A stretch of 30,877 nucleotides of DNA from an uncultured Campylobacter sp. (GTDB lineage Bacteria > Campylobacterota > Campylobacteria > Campylobacterales > Campylobacteraceae), in NCBI RefSeq assembly GCF_938045205.1, contig NZ_CALIMY010000059.1, forward strand, positions 1-30,877, in the 5' to 3' direction. A program made the translations under genes and the position numbers. Below the pieces are notes generated by a model, which saw nothing but the letters and a program-made list of their open reading frames with translations, was not told the origin of the DNA and made no database searches. Positions within the stretch are counted from its first letter, which is position 1, and each line of letters starts with the position of its first letter. Below, one piece after another: positions 7,694 to 16,196 of this stretch.

Positions 7694-8500
7694 ATGAAAA
7701 AGTCATTTTTTCTTATTCTATTGTCGGCGATCTTTGTTTTTGCGAATTCCTTAAGCGAAATAAAGCAAAGCAAGGTTATCAGAGTGGGCGTTTATGAAAA
7801 TGAGCCGCCTTTTAGCAAGTCGAGCGAGAAAGGCTTTGAAGGCTTCGAAGTCGAGCTTGCCAACGCGCTAGCCGGTAAAATTTTCGGCAATAGCGGCGGT
7901 CGTATCGAGCTCATACCGGTAACGAACGAAGTGCGTTTTCCGATGCTGCAAAACAATCAGGCAGATATGATAATTGCGGCTGCAAGTATCACCGAAGAGC
8001 GTAAAGGTAGCGTTGATTTCTCGATGCCGTATTTTACGGTGAATTTGGGAATTTTAACGAAAAAAGACTCAAATATTCACAAAATAGGCGATCTGATGGG
8101 CAAAAAGATCGGTATCATCCGCAAGACCACCGGCGAGGCGTATATCAAAAAGGACGGCGGTTATAATGTTTCTTATTGCAACGATTCGGTCGATTGCTAC
8201 AGGAGATTAAAAAGTGGCGAGATCGACGGGTATTGCAACAACAACCTTTTTGTAATGGTCTATCCGGTCGTAGATCCTGCAGTCGAGGTCAATATAAAAA
8301 ATTTAGGCGATAATGTATTCTTGGGCGTCGCGGTGCAAAAGGGTAACGCGGAGCTGCTAGAAGCGATCAATAAAGGCTTGATTGCGCTCAGCAAAGAGGG
8401 CTTTTTCAAAAAGGCTTACGAGGATACTTTCGAATCCTTCTATAAAGGCACCGTCGATAAAAAATATTTCTTACTCGACGATCTTTACAGCTTTTTTTAA
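7694..8500 (+). CDS. Amino-acid ABC transporter substrate-binding protein, copy 2
   Basis: 268 residues, same fold and length as copies 1 and 3 and alignable with copy 3 without gaps. The signal peptide MKKSFFLILLSAIFVFA precedes NSLSEIKQSK. The carboxylate-binding arginine is Arg103 (EERKGSVDFSMPY). At residue 183, where copies 1 and 3 and characterised relatives have an aspartate that binds the ligand amino group, this copy has asparagine (CNNNLF). Cys162 and Cys168 are kept and Cys181 is shared with copy 3. The ribosome-binding site is excellent. Copy 3 follows after 17 bases, so the two form an operon. The Asp-to-Asn change suggests an altered ligand. Confidence 0.92.
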   Translation: MKKSFFLILLSAIFVFANSLSEIKQSKVIRVGVYENEPPFSKSSEKGFEGFEVELANALAGKIFGNSGGRIELIPVTNEVRFPMLQNNQADMIIAAASITEERKGSVDFSMPYFTVNLGILTKKDSNIHKIGDLMGKKIGIIRKTTGEAYIKKDGGYNVSYCNDSVDCYRRLKSGEIDGYCNNNLFVMVYPVVDPAVEVNIKNLGDNVFLGVAVQKGNAELLEAINKGLIALSKEGFFKKAYEDTFESFYKGTVDKKYFLLDDLYSFF

Positions 8501-8517
8501 TAAAAAAGGAGTTTAAA

Positions 8518-9324
8518 ATGAAAAAATCGCTGTTTTTAATTCTTTTATCTTGCATCTTTGCGCTTGCGAATTCTTTAAGCCAAATAAAGCAGAGTAAAGT
8601 CATTCGTATCGCTGTTTATGAAAATGAGCCTCCATTTAGTAGAGTTACGGATAACGGCTTTGAGGGCTTTGACGTAGAGCTTGCTAATGCAATCGGAGGT
8701 AAAATTTTAGGCGATACCGGCGGCAGGATCGAGCTCATACCGGTATCGGCGCAAGCGCGCTTTCCGTCCATTCAAAATAATCAGGCAGATATGCTTATCG
8801 CGGCTGCAAGCGTTACTGAGGAGAGAAAGAAAAATTATGAGTTTTCGATGCCCTATCTTTCGGTAAATTCCGGAGTTTTAACCAGAAAAAGCGACAATAT
8901 CCAAAAAATGAGCGATCTGCGAGGTAAGAAAGTAGGCGTCATCCGCGGCTCGACGGGCGAAGCGTTTATGCAAAAGGACGGCGGCTACAATCTAGTGTAT
9001 TGCAAAAATTCCTCCGATTGCTACAAACGGTTAAAGAGCGGCGAAATCGATGGCGCGTGCGACGATAATCTATTTGTGATGGTCTATCCGGTCGCAGATC
9101 CTAGCGTCGAGGTTAATATCAAAAGTCTTGGCGAGAACGTATTTTTAGGCATCGCGATGCAAAAAGGCAACGCAGATCTCGCAGAAGCCGTTAATCAAGC
9201 GCTCATTTCTCTTAGCAAAGAGGGCTTTTTCAAAAAAGCGTATAACGATACTTTCGAGCCTTTCTACAAAGGCACCGTCGATAAAAAATACTTCCTTTTA
9301 GACGACATATACAGCTTCTTTTAG
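8518..9324 (+). CDS. Amino-acid ABC transporter substrate-binding protein, copy 3
   Basis: 268 residues, closest to copy 2. The signal peptide is MKKSLFLILLSCIFALA. The ligand-pocket arginine lies in EERKKNYEFSMPY and Asp183 is present (CDDNLF). Cysteines 162, 168 and 181 are conserved. It begins 17 bases after copy 2 behind an AAAGGAG sequence. The last 20 codons are nearly the same as in copy 2 at the DNA level, consistent with a fairly recent tandem duplication that has already diverged in the pocket. It is followed by a hairpin and no transporter partner. Confidence 0.92.
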   Translation: MKKSLFLILLSCIFALANSLSQIKQSKVIRIAVYENEPPFSRVTDNGFEGFDVELANAIGGKILGDTGGRIELIPVSAQARFPSIQNNQADMLIAAASVTEERKKNYEFSMPYLSVNSGVLTRKSDNIQKMSDLRGKKVGVIRGSTGEAFMQKDGGYNLVYCKNSSDCYKRLKSGEIDGACDDNLFVMVYPVADPSVEVNIKSLGENVFLGIAMQKGNADLAEAVNQALISLSKEGFFKKAYNDTFEPFYKGTVDKKYFLLDDIYSFF

Positions 9325-9343
9325 AATTTTAAATTTTGATTGT

Positions 9344-9383
9344 GGGTCGGGATTTGAAGCTTCGCGGCTTTAAATTCTAACCC
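9344..9383. terminator. Hairpin after the binding-protein operon
   Basis: Arms 9344-9360 and 9367-9383 pair over 17 bases with one mismatch and three G-U pairs around a six-base TTCGCG loop. It is 20 bases after the stop codon and sits in the convergent gap with a minus-strand gene. Confidence 0.5.
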
Positions 9384-9557
9384 GCGCATAACCGGCGTGT
9401 CATTAAAATTCCATATCAAATTTTGTCCTAAAACCTCATTTCAAATTTTATTAGTCCCACCGCCGCGCCTAAGCCAGCGTGCACACGGCGGTCGCAATCT
9501 TTAGTATTTGCGAGCATTTACGGCGCGCAAAATTAGATTGAATTAAACTTTAAAATT

Positions 9558-10301
9558 TTACTTCGAGCCCTTGGAATTTTTTAAATCCTGCATGCGCTCC
9601 TGCTGAGCCTGCACGAACGCGTCGTATCTCGTAAAAAGATAATCCTTAATCTCAAAAATCATCAATGTAAAAATCGAAGGCAGCGTGAAAAATCTAATCG
9701 TCATAAATACCAGGTCAAGCGCGTTTAGCTCGTCGCTGCCCGCACGATACCCTCCCGCGCCCGCGGTTAAAATTCCGTGAAGCGTCTCGTAGTTGTAAAG
9801 GATGAAAATCGTCACGAAAAGCGTGGAGAGCTTCGATACGATCTTATTCATAATCTGCGCCACGTCCTCGTCGGCGATCACCGACATCGCAAACCACACG
9901 ATGGTGAAAAACAGCGGAAAGACGATGTTGAAATTTAGCGAGTTATCAAGCTTCTGCGCACCCGTAACCGCGATGATCGCAAACACCGCCGCAAAGGGGA
10001 TCACAAATAGCGCGAAGGTCATCGCCGATTTTATCGCCTTAAAAAAGCCATACGCAAGCAGAGGCGAGCCCAAAGCGAGCAAAAAGATCGTCAGCGCGTA
10101 GTTTGCTTTGGCAAAATCGTATAGGTTAAACAGCGCAAATACCGATGCTGCGGTAAGTAGCGGCACGCTGAGCTTAAACACCGCCCCATATTTGGCGTAA
10201 GCGCGCGACACGACGGCGTCGAGCCTACTAAATTTAACGTTTAAGCTTTGCGCTCTGATGAAAAACAAAATGACGAATTTGACGATGCAATTCGGTTTCA
10301 C
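9558..10301 (-). CDS. Unknown membrane protein (247 aa), paralogue of upstream gene
   Basis: Multi-pass membrane protein with about six hydrophobic segments and a charged C-terminal tail (QAQQERMQDLKNSKGSK). I do not recognise the family. Its C-terminal half aligns with the neighbouring 323-residue protein: both share a W..S.I.ADE segment, an (V/I)N.I(V/I)S(K/R)(L/F)S helix start, and a FT(L/I)PS(I/L).TL..F.I(K/R)DY block. The GC content is typical for the window. It lies 29 bases behind the AT-rich paralogue on the minus strand, in what looks like a radA-led operon. The start is uncertain: a shorter start inside the first 25 residues is possible. Confidence 0.75.
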   Translation of the reverse strand: MKPNCIVKFVILFFIRAQSLNVKFSRLDAVVSRAYAKYGAVFKLSVPLLTAASVFALFNLYDFAKANYALTIFLLALGSPLLAYGFFKAIKSAMTFALFVIPFAAVFAIIAVTGAQKLDNSLNFNIVFPLFFTIVWFAMSVIADEDVAQIMNKIVSKLSTLFVTIFILYNYETLHGILTAGAGGYRAGSDELNALDLVFMTIRFFTLPSIFTLMIFEIKDYLFTRYDAFVQAQQERMQDLKNSKGSK

Positions 10302-10330
10302 TGATATTCCTTAAAACTTAATAAATCTAT

Positions 10331-11302
10331 CTATTTATTGTCATATGAATTTCCTTGCAAAGCTTCTTTCCAGTAATCTCTAATTTTAAAAAATATCAGT
10401 GTAAGTAATGAAGGTATTGTAAAATATTGTATAGCCATAGATATAATTTTAATTACTTGCTTATCTGGAAGCTGTGTCTTTTTGGTAAAAATTTCTATTA
10501 ACATATCATTACTGAGAAATGCAATAAACAATAATACTATAGCAGAAAACCTAGATATTATTTCATTCACAAATATTGATAATTTTTCATCGGCCAAAAT
10601 AAAACTTATAAGCCAAATATATGTACCATAAAGCATTGGAACTAATAATTTTAAAAGCGATGAATTATTAATAGTATCATAATTATTAGATGATGGTAAT
10701 ATTGGTAATATAATAAATTGGGGAAATTTAAAAATAAGTTGTGCGATCATGATTAAATATGTCAAAAGAGAAAGTACATATATGATTATTTTTATTGGTA
10801 GATTAAATCTAGAAATAAGCAGTAGCAAATAAATAAGCAGTAGCAAATAAATCAATGGCATTATTAAAGTAGGTACATTCACTAAAAAAATAACTATTAC
10901 AATAAAAACATATAACATTGATACAAATGTATATGATATGCAAAAACAATAAATAATCATGCAAATAATCAATATAAGTAATGCTAAAGAATTATTTGCT
11001 ATTGCAGAACTCAAAATTTCAAAAGAGATAGCAAATGGAATAATAAAAATTATAGATGACTTTTTGAATGATAAAAAACCCCACTTTTTAAATATTTTAT
11101 CTAATCTATCAAATAGTTGAGGTTTCTTATTTACTAAAATAAGTATAATAAATCCTAATGTAAATATTATAACCGCTGGGATAAAATTTTGCTTATCTAA
11201 CCACAAAAGTACCACTAGCATTAGTATTTCAATTGCTATAATAAATAATAGACAGAACGTACCAACAACATTAATTGATTCTGAGAGTTGATTATTTTTC
11301 AT
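10331..11302 (-). CDS. AT-rich unknown multi-pass membrane protein (323 aa)
   Basis: Very hydrophobic protein with about nine membrane segments, rich in Ile and Leu and ending in a charged tail (KIRDYWKEALQGNSYDNK). I do not recognise the family, but the last 110 residues are homologous to the next gene on the strand. Its DNA is far more AT-rich than everything around it (about 28% GC in the stretch I counted, against nearly half elsewhere), with A/T-ending codons throughout, which suggests acquisition from a low-GC relative. It sits only nine bases behind radA and lacks a clear Shine-Dalgarno sequence. An 18-bp tandem repeat adds a second LIYLLL unit. Confidence 0.75.
   Translation of the reverse strand: MKNNQLSESINVVGTFCLLFIIAIEILMLVVLLWLDKQNFIPAVIIFTLGFIILILVNKKPQLFDRLDKIFKKWGFLSFKKSSIIFIIPFAISFEILSSAIANNSLALLILIICMIIYCFCISYTFVSMLYVFIVIVIFLVNVPTLIMPLIYLLLLIYLLLLISRFNLPIKIIIYVLSLLTYLIMIAQLIFKFPQFIILPILPSSNNYDTINNSSLLKLLVPMLYGTYIWLISFILADEKLSIFVNEIISRFSAIVLLFIAFLSNDMLIEIFTKKTQLPDKQVIKIISMAIQYFTIPSLLTLIFFKIRDYWKEALQGNSYDNK
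10813..10848. repeat. Perfect 18-bp tandem repeat, two copies
   Basis: Two identical 18-base units (10813-10830 and 10831-10848) lie inside the AT-rich membrane protein gene. The unit is a multiple of three, so copy-number change would add or remove six residues in a membrane helix and leave the frame intact. Confidence 0.85.
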
Positions 11303-11311
11303 AGTTATATT

Positions 11312-12661
11312 TCACATCCAATCTAAAATTTGCGTAATTTCCGTAGCGTGAAAAATTTTAAGTCCCTGCGCGTTTTGCGGCTTCATCGGGACGATCGCGT
11401 TTTTAAATTTCTGCATCGCGGCTTCTTTCAGGCGCGCATCGAGGTTGAATATCTCTCTGATCTCGCCGTTTAGGCTCACCTCGCCGATGAAGACGCTTTC
11501 TTTGCTGATCGGGCGGTTTTTGAAGCTGCTTACGATCGCCGCGACGACGGCGAGATCGCACGCCGTTTCGGTGATTTTGACGCCGCCGCTTACGTTTACG
11601 AAGACGTCGTATCCGCCAAGCCCGATCTCAAGCTTGCGATCAAGTAGCGCTAGAAGCATATCGAGGCGGTTTTTATCAAAGCCCGTAGCGCTGCGCTTCG
11701 GATAGCCGCTCTCGCACACGAGCGCTTGGATCTCCACGACGAGCGCGCGCGTACCCTCCATCGTGATCGTGATCGCCGAGCCGCTTACCGCCTTGCCGCG
11801 CGTGAAAAATTTACTCGCGACATCCTTGGCGCTGACGAGTCCGTGCGGCCCCATCTCGAAAATCCCCACCTCGCTCGTAGCTCCAAAGCGGTTTTTAAAA
11901 CCGCGTAAAATTCTAAGCTGCTTGCTCGCATCGCCCTCGAAATACAGCACCACGTCCACCATATGCTCTAGTATGCGCGGGCCTGCGATCGAGCCCTCTT
12001 TGGTGATATGGCCGATGATGAAGATCGAAATCCCGCGCGCTTTGGCAAGTCGCATCAGCTCGAACGTGATCTCGCGCACTTGCGTGATCGAGCCGGGCGC
12101 AGAGGGGGCTTTGTCGCTAAAAAGCGTCTGGATGCTGTCGATGACGATAAACTTATAATCCCTGCGCTCCACCTCTTCAAGCACGGCGCCCAGATTTATC
12201 TCGGTGAGCAAAAACAGCTGCTCGCTTATCGCGCCAAGCCTCTGCGCGCGCATTTTAATCTGGCTGGCGCTCTCCTCACCGCTTACGTAAAGCACGGCGC
12301 GACCGCCGCTTGCTAAATTTGCCGCGATCTTAAGCAGCAGCGTGGATTTTCCGATGCCCGGACTGCCGCCGATTAGCACGAGCGAACCCTCTACGACGCC
12401 GCCTCCGAGGACTAAATTTAGCTCGCTATCCTTGGTGTCGATCCGCGAAATTTGCTCGATTTCTATCTCGCTGATCGCTTTGGCGCTTGCGGACGAGGTG
12501 CGGGCAAGCTCGCCTTCGATCTCTTTTAGCGCTTTGATCTGAGCGGGCTTGAGCTCGACGAAGCTATCGAATGCGCCGCAGTCGGGGCATCTGCCGAGCC
12601 ATCTGCTTTGCTGATTGCCGCAGTGTTGGCACTCAAAAATCGTAGTTTTAATCTTCGCCAT
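11312..12661 (-). CDS. radA: DNA repair protein RadA (Sms)
   Basis: Branch-migration ATPase of recombinational repair, 449 residues. In order: an N-terminal zinc finger (Cys11, Cys14, Cys25, Cys28), a RecA-like core with Walker A GGSPGIGKST (98-107), the RadA-specific KNRFG motif in GFKNRFGATSEVG, and a Lon-protease-like C-terminal domain. The frame extends 35 codons further upstream, but I chose the ATG at 12661 because the family begins MAKxKTxFxCxxCG and a GAGGG sequence precedes that codon. It is the first gene of a minus-strand run with two membrane proteins behind it, and divergent from brnQ. Confidence 0.96.
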   Translation of the reverse strand: MAKIKTTIFECQHCGNQQSRWLGRCPDCGAFDSFVELKPAQIKALKEIEGELARTSSASAKAISEIEIEQISRIDTKDSELNLVLGGGVVEGSLVLIGGSPGIGKSTLLLKIAANLASGGRAVLYVSGEESASQIKMRAQRLGAISEQLFLLTEINLGAVLEEVERRDYKFIVIDSIQTLFSDKAPSAPGSITQVREITFELMRLAKARGISIFIIGHITKEGSIAGPRILEHMVDVVLYFEGDASKQLRILRGFKNRFGATSEVGIFEMGPHGLVSAKDVASKFFTRGKAVSGSAITITMEGTRALVVEIQALVCESGYPKRSATGFDKNRLDMLLALLDRKLEIGLGGYDVFVNVSGGVKITETACDLAVVAAIVSSFKNRPISKESVFIGEVSLNGEIREIFNLDARLKEAAMQKFKNAIVPMKPQNAQGLKIFHATEITQILDWM

Positions 12662-12834
12662 CTTTATCCCTCGTTCATTTTTGCTTAAATTTAGCCTTGA
12701 ATTTCGTGAAATTATACTTAAAATTTTTAAAATTTTAGCCGCCCCGCGCGCCGCTTGCGAGATCAAAAATCACGGAACAAAGGATTTGCGGCTAAATTTA
12801 GGCTAAATTTAAATATGTTTTAAACATTTATAAC

Positions 12835-12840
12835 TATAAT
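12835..12840 (+). promoter_or_regulatory. -10 box (TATAAT) for brnQ
   Basis: Perfect TATAAT, 32 bases before the brnQ start, with GAAGG as ribosome-binding site. It lies in the 211-base divergent gap with radA, which also carries several AAATTT words. Confidence 0.6.
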
Positions 12841-12872
12841 ACAAACTTCACTTTATTTAAAGAAGGTTTAAG

Positions 12873-14204
12873 ATGAAGGGCAAGCTTAGTAGAAGCCAGT
12901 TTTTGACGATATCGCTTACGCTATTTGCGATGTTTTTCGGTGCGGGAAATTTTATTTTTCCGCCGGGCTTAGGCAAGGATTCCGGACAGAATTTTTATAT
13001 CGCGATAATGTTTTTTTGCGCTACGGCGGTGCTTCTGCCGGTGCTCGGCGTCGCAGGCATTGCGCGCGCTAAGGGGCTTCAGAGCCTGGTGCGCCGCATA
13101 GATCCCGTGTTTGCGATCGTTTTTACCGCGCTTTTGTATCTTACTATCGGGCCGCTTTTTGCGATACCGCGCGCGGCGAATATGCCTTTTGACATCGCGA
13201 TTAAGCCTTTTATTGCGGAAGATCGTCTTCAAATTTGGCTATTTATTTATTCTGCCGCATATTTTGCGCTGAACTATTACATCTGTATGAACCCTTCAAA
13301 GCTCGTCGATCTGCTCGGAAAATATCTCACGCCGATACTTTTGGCGCTTATTTTGTTACTTTTCGGCGCGGGATTTTTGTTTCCTATCGGAAGCTTCGTA
13401 GCTCCTAGCGGAGAGTATGTCGATCATGCCGCAGCAAAGGGCTTCGTAGAGGGCTATCAGACGATGGATGCGCTTGCGTCGCTGGCATTTGGAATCATCG
13501 TAATTAACGCCATCAAAGCAACCGGCGTGAGCGACGAGAAGCACCTTGTAACCTCCACGATAAAAGCAGGAATGATGTCGGGCGTCATACTGATGACGAT
13601 ATATTTTATGCTGGGCTATCTGGGCGCGACCTCCGCGGAGCTTTTCAAAGATATGCCGAATATCAACGGAGCGGAGCTTCTGTCGCGAGTAAGCGATTAT
13701 TACTTCGGAAGAATTGGCGTCGTGATCCTAGGCAGCGCATTTTTCTTAGCCTGCATCACCACGACGCTGGGTCTTATAAGCTCGGCTAGCGAATACTTCG
13801 AGGAGCTTACGAAAGGCAAGATCAAATACAAAACATGGGCGATCGCTTGGTGCGTGATCGGCTTTGGAGTTGCAAATTTCGGCCTTACGACCATCATCAA
13901 AGGCTCCATCCCCGTGCTCGTCGCCATCTATCCGATCTCGATCATGCTGATAATCCTCTCGCTGATTAATCCGTGGATCGATTCGAGCAAGCTGATTTAC
14001 CGCGCCTGCGTCTATGTTTGCGTCGTCGAGGGCGTCATAAACGGACTTGATATTTTGGGGATTTCGGTGCCGCTTGTTACGTTTATCGTGAAGAAAATGC
14101 CATTTTACGACTCGATGCTCGGCTGGATCGTGCCTAGCACCTTGACCTTCGCCGTGACATATGTGCTGCATCTGATCTTTGAAAAAAGAGACGATAGCTT
14201 TTAA
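12873..14204 (+). CDS. brnQ: Branched-chain amino-acid transport protein BrnQ
   Basis: Inner-membrane carrier of the LIVCS family, importing leucine, isoleucine and valine with sodium or protons. The 443 residues and about 12 membrane segments are standard. The family signature near the N-terminus is FAMFFGAGNFIFPPGLG (residues 18-34), and a conserved glycine-rich segment (GSAFFLACITTTLGLISS) follows near the middle. It has its own promoter and a downstream hairpin, so it is probably a single-gene unit. Nothing is odd about the frame. Confidence 0.95.
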   Translation: MKGKLSRSQFLTISLTLFAMFFGAGNFIFPPGLGKDSGQNFYIAIMFFCATAVLLPVLGVAGIARAKGLQSLVRRIDPVFAIVFTALLYLTIGPLFAIPRAANMPFDIAIKPFIAEDRLQIWLFIYSAAYFALNYYICMNPSKLVDLLGKYLTPILLALILLLFGAGFLFPIGSFVAPSGEYVDHAAAKGFVEGYQTMDALASLAFGIIVINAIKATGVSDEKHLVTSTIKAGMMSGVILMTIYFMLGYLGATSAELFKDMPNINGAELLSRVSDYYFGRIGVVILGSAFFLACITTTLGLISSASEYFEELTKGKIKYKTWAIAWCVIGFGVANFGLTTIIKGSIPVLVAIYPISIMLIILSLINPWIDSSKLIYRACVYVCVVEGVINGLDILGISVPLVTFIVKKMPFYDSMLGWIVPSTLTFAVTYVLHLIFEKRDDSF

Positions 14205-14228
14205 ATTTAAGAGCTATTTTAAAATTTA

Positions 14229-14250
14229 GCCGGGCTCTACGGGGCTCGGC
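14229..14250 (+). terminator. GC-rich hairpin after brnQ
   Basis: Arms GCCGGGCTC (14229-14237) and GGGCTCGGC (14242-14250) pair with two internal weak positions around a four-base loop, 25 bases after the stop codon. No long T run follows. Confidence 0.5.
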
Positions 14251-14355
14251 ATACTTCTAAATTTTAATTCGTCGCCGAATTTAATCTCTCATATTTTTCC
14301 ATAGAATTTTGACATATAAAATAAGCCGCCTTCAAAATTTAACTTAAATTTACGA

Positions 14356-14361
14356 TAAAAT
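14356..14361 (+). promoter_or_regulatory. Candidate -10 box (TAAAAT) for the DUF1963-like gene
   Basis: TAAAAT 31 bases before the start codon, followed by AAGGAAAT as ribosome-binding site. The surrounding DNA is very AT-rich. Confidence 0.35.
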
Positions 14362-14391
14362 TATCAAAATAAAATCGCAAAAGGAAATAAG

Positions 14392-16172
14392 ATGGATAAA
14401 CGGGATGAGGCGCTAAGCTTGGCGCGAGATTTTGAGCGCGACGGCTTTAGAGTGCCCGGTTTATATGAGCGGTTTTGGCGGCTGCAAGGTGATGCGGCGG
14501 CGTATTTTACACTAGCGGACAGTCTGCTGCGCGGGCGGAGGGACGGCGGCACGCTGCTAAAGGACGCTCTGGGCTATGTGGGCGAGGAGGATTTTAAAGC
14601 TCTGATCGCCACGGCGGTTGAAATGTTGCGCGAAGAAGCAGCAGGGCGGCGCGAAACGAAGCAGGACGAAAGCGCGGCACAGATGGGAGAGAATGCGCGC
14701 TCGGCGCAGGCGGACGAAAGCGCGGGCGAAAACGCATGGCAACGCGGCAGAGATGAAAAAAGCGCACGCTGGAAAAACGCCGAAGAGGTCATCGCAGCGG
14801 CGAGTCTCGAGTTTGCGCCGCTTTTGCACCCGTATCTTGGCGAGCTTTTTAAATTGCAGCCGAACGAGAGCGCGTATTACGCGGAGTATCCGTGGCGCGG
14901 GCTTAGTTACGAGAGCTCAAAGTTCTGGCGCGAGAGGCTTGCAGGTCCGCAGACGAGCAGAGACGATAAGCAAAAAATTTTTAGCTGCCTGCTTCAGACC
15001 CGCGATCCGCGAAACGTAAAATTTGCCTGCGAGTTCGCGCTTGCGGAGGATTTTTTCGATCGCCCGTGCGATTTGCTCGAATATATAGGCTACTGGCTGG
15101 AGGTCGTGGGATTTACTTTTGAGCGGGTTAAATTTGACGTAGACGGCGCGGCTCAAGCGGCAGGGGATGAAATTTTAAAAATGGATGCGGGCAAATGCGG
15201 CGGCGCCAAGCAAACCCAACCTAGCGAGCGCGACGTATCGCGGATGTCAAACGAGCCGGACGGCGCTACTTCAGCGTCGCTGCAAGCGGATGAGTGCGAT
15301 CTATCGCGCAAAAATTTAGATGAAGCGTGCGATGCGGCAAGCGCCGTTAAATTTAACGCTGGCGATTTAAAATCGGCAGCGAGCCAAAATTTTAAAGCGT
15401 GCGCAGCTGAACACGACTCTAAATTTAACTCAAACGAGCTAGCTGCCGATAAATCACAAAAAGCGCCGAACGATGAAATTTGCTTTGGCGGCGAGAAATT
15501 CAGGCTCAAAAGATACTGCAGCCAGCGCGCGTATCACATAATCTTTCCGCGCGGCTACTTCGGCGCGCCCTATGCGCCGCATCTGGCGAAGCATCATCCG
15601 ACCTGGTGGTTTGAGGGCAGCGAGGCGAGATATAGGCTAGGCGGGGTTTTGGACGAGGCGGACGGCGATGCGCAAAATCCGCTATTTCATCTCATTACGC
15701 TTGATCCGCTACCCCATGACTTGCCCGTGCGCTCGCTACCGCGCCTAATCCTCGCCGCGCACGTCAGAGAGATAAACGAGGGCGAGGTAGTATTTTACGA
15801 GCACGACGCGCAGGGTATGCCGCGACGTATCGGAAATAGGACGCAGGTAGAATACGTGCAGGACGAGCCGATCACATGGAGTGCGAGGTTGCGCTTGCGC
15901 CTACGCCGTCGCGCTGGGCGGCTCAGGACTGGGGGATGTCAAACAGCAGGCAAAACCTCGCGCGCATCGACGGCGAGCCTTCGTGGATACAGGGCGCGCA
16001 GGTGTCGCGCTGTCCGATATGCGGCGAAAAGATGGAGTTTTTGATGCAGCTTGACAGCGAGCTTCCAAGCTGCGAGCAAGACGGCGAGGTATATTTCGGC
16101 AGCGGCGGGATTTTATATGTGTTTTGGTGCGAGCGGACGCGGGTGAGCGCGTTTTTTATGCAGTGTACGTGA
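14392..16172 (+). pseudogene. YwqG/DUF1963-like protein, interrupted by a frameshift near 15875-15880
   Basis: A long protein runs in one frame to about codon 495 (YVQDEPITW) and then turns into an arginine-rich nonsense tail ending at 16044. The true continuation is one frame back: from 15876 it reads ECEVALAPTP, then SRWAAQDWG, a cysteine pair in RCPICGEKMEFLMQLDSELP and an AFFMQC end, the features of the YwqG/DUF1963 family. Restoring one G in GG at 15878-15879 (TGG AGT to TGG GAG) would give ITWECEVAL and about 593 residues. Residues 80-130 and 255-365 are hydrophilic low-complexity inserts. The function is unknown; relatives occur as possible immunity proteins. Sequencing error is an alternative explanation. 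Confidence 0.7.
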
Positions 16173-16196
16173 GTAAAATTTAAGAAAAACGCGCAA

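Noticed and set aside
12663..12766. 35-codon N-terminal extension of RadA
   Set aside because: The family starts at the zinc finger, and GAGGG lies just before the internal ATG at 12661.
14618..15019. Arginine-rich frame inside the DUF1963-like gene
   Set aside because: Shadow frame in GC-rich coding DNA; the host frame has clear protein-like sequence.
15876..16172. Separate 98-aa gene starting at ATG 15876
   Set aside because: No ribosome-binding site, and the protein is the natural C-terminal part of the upstream frame.
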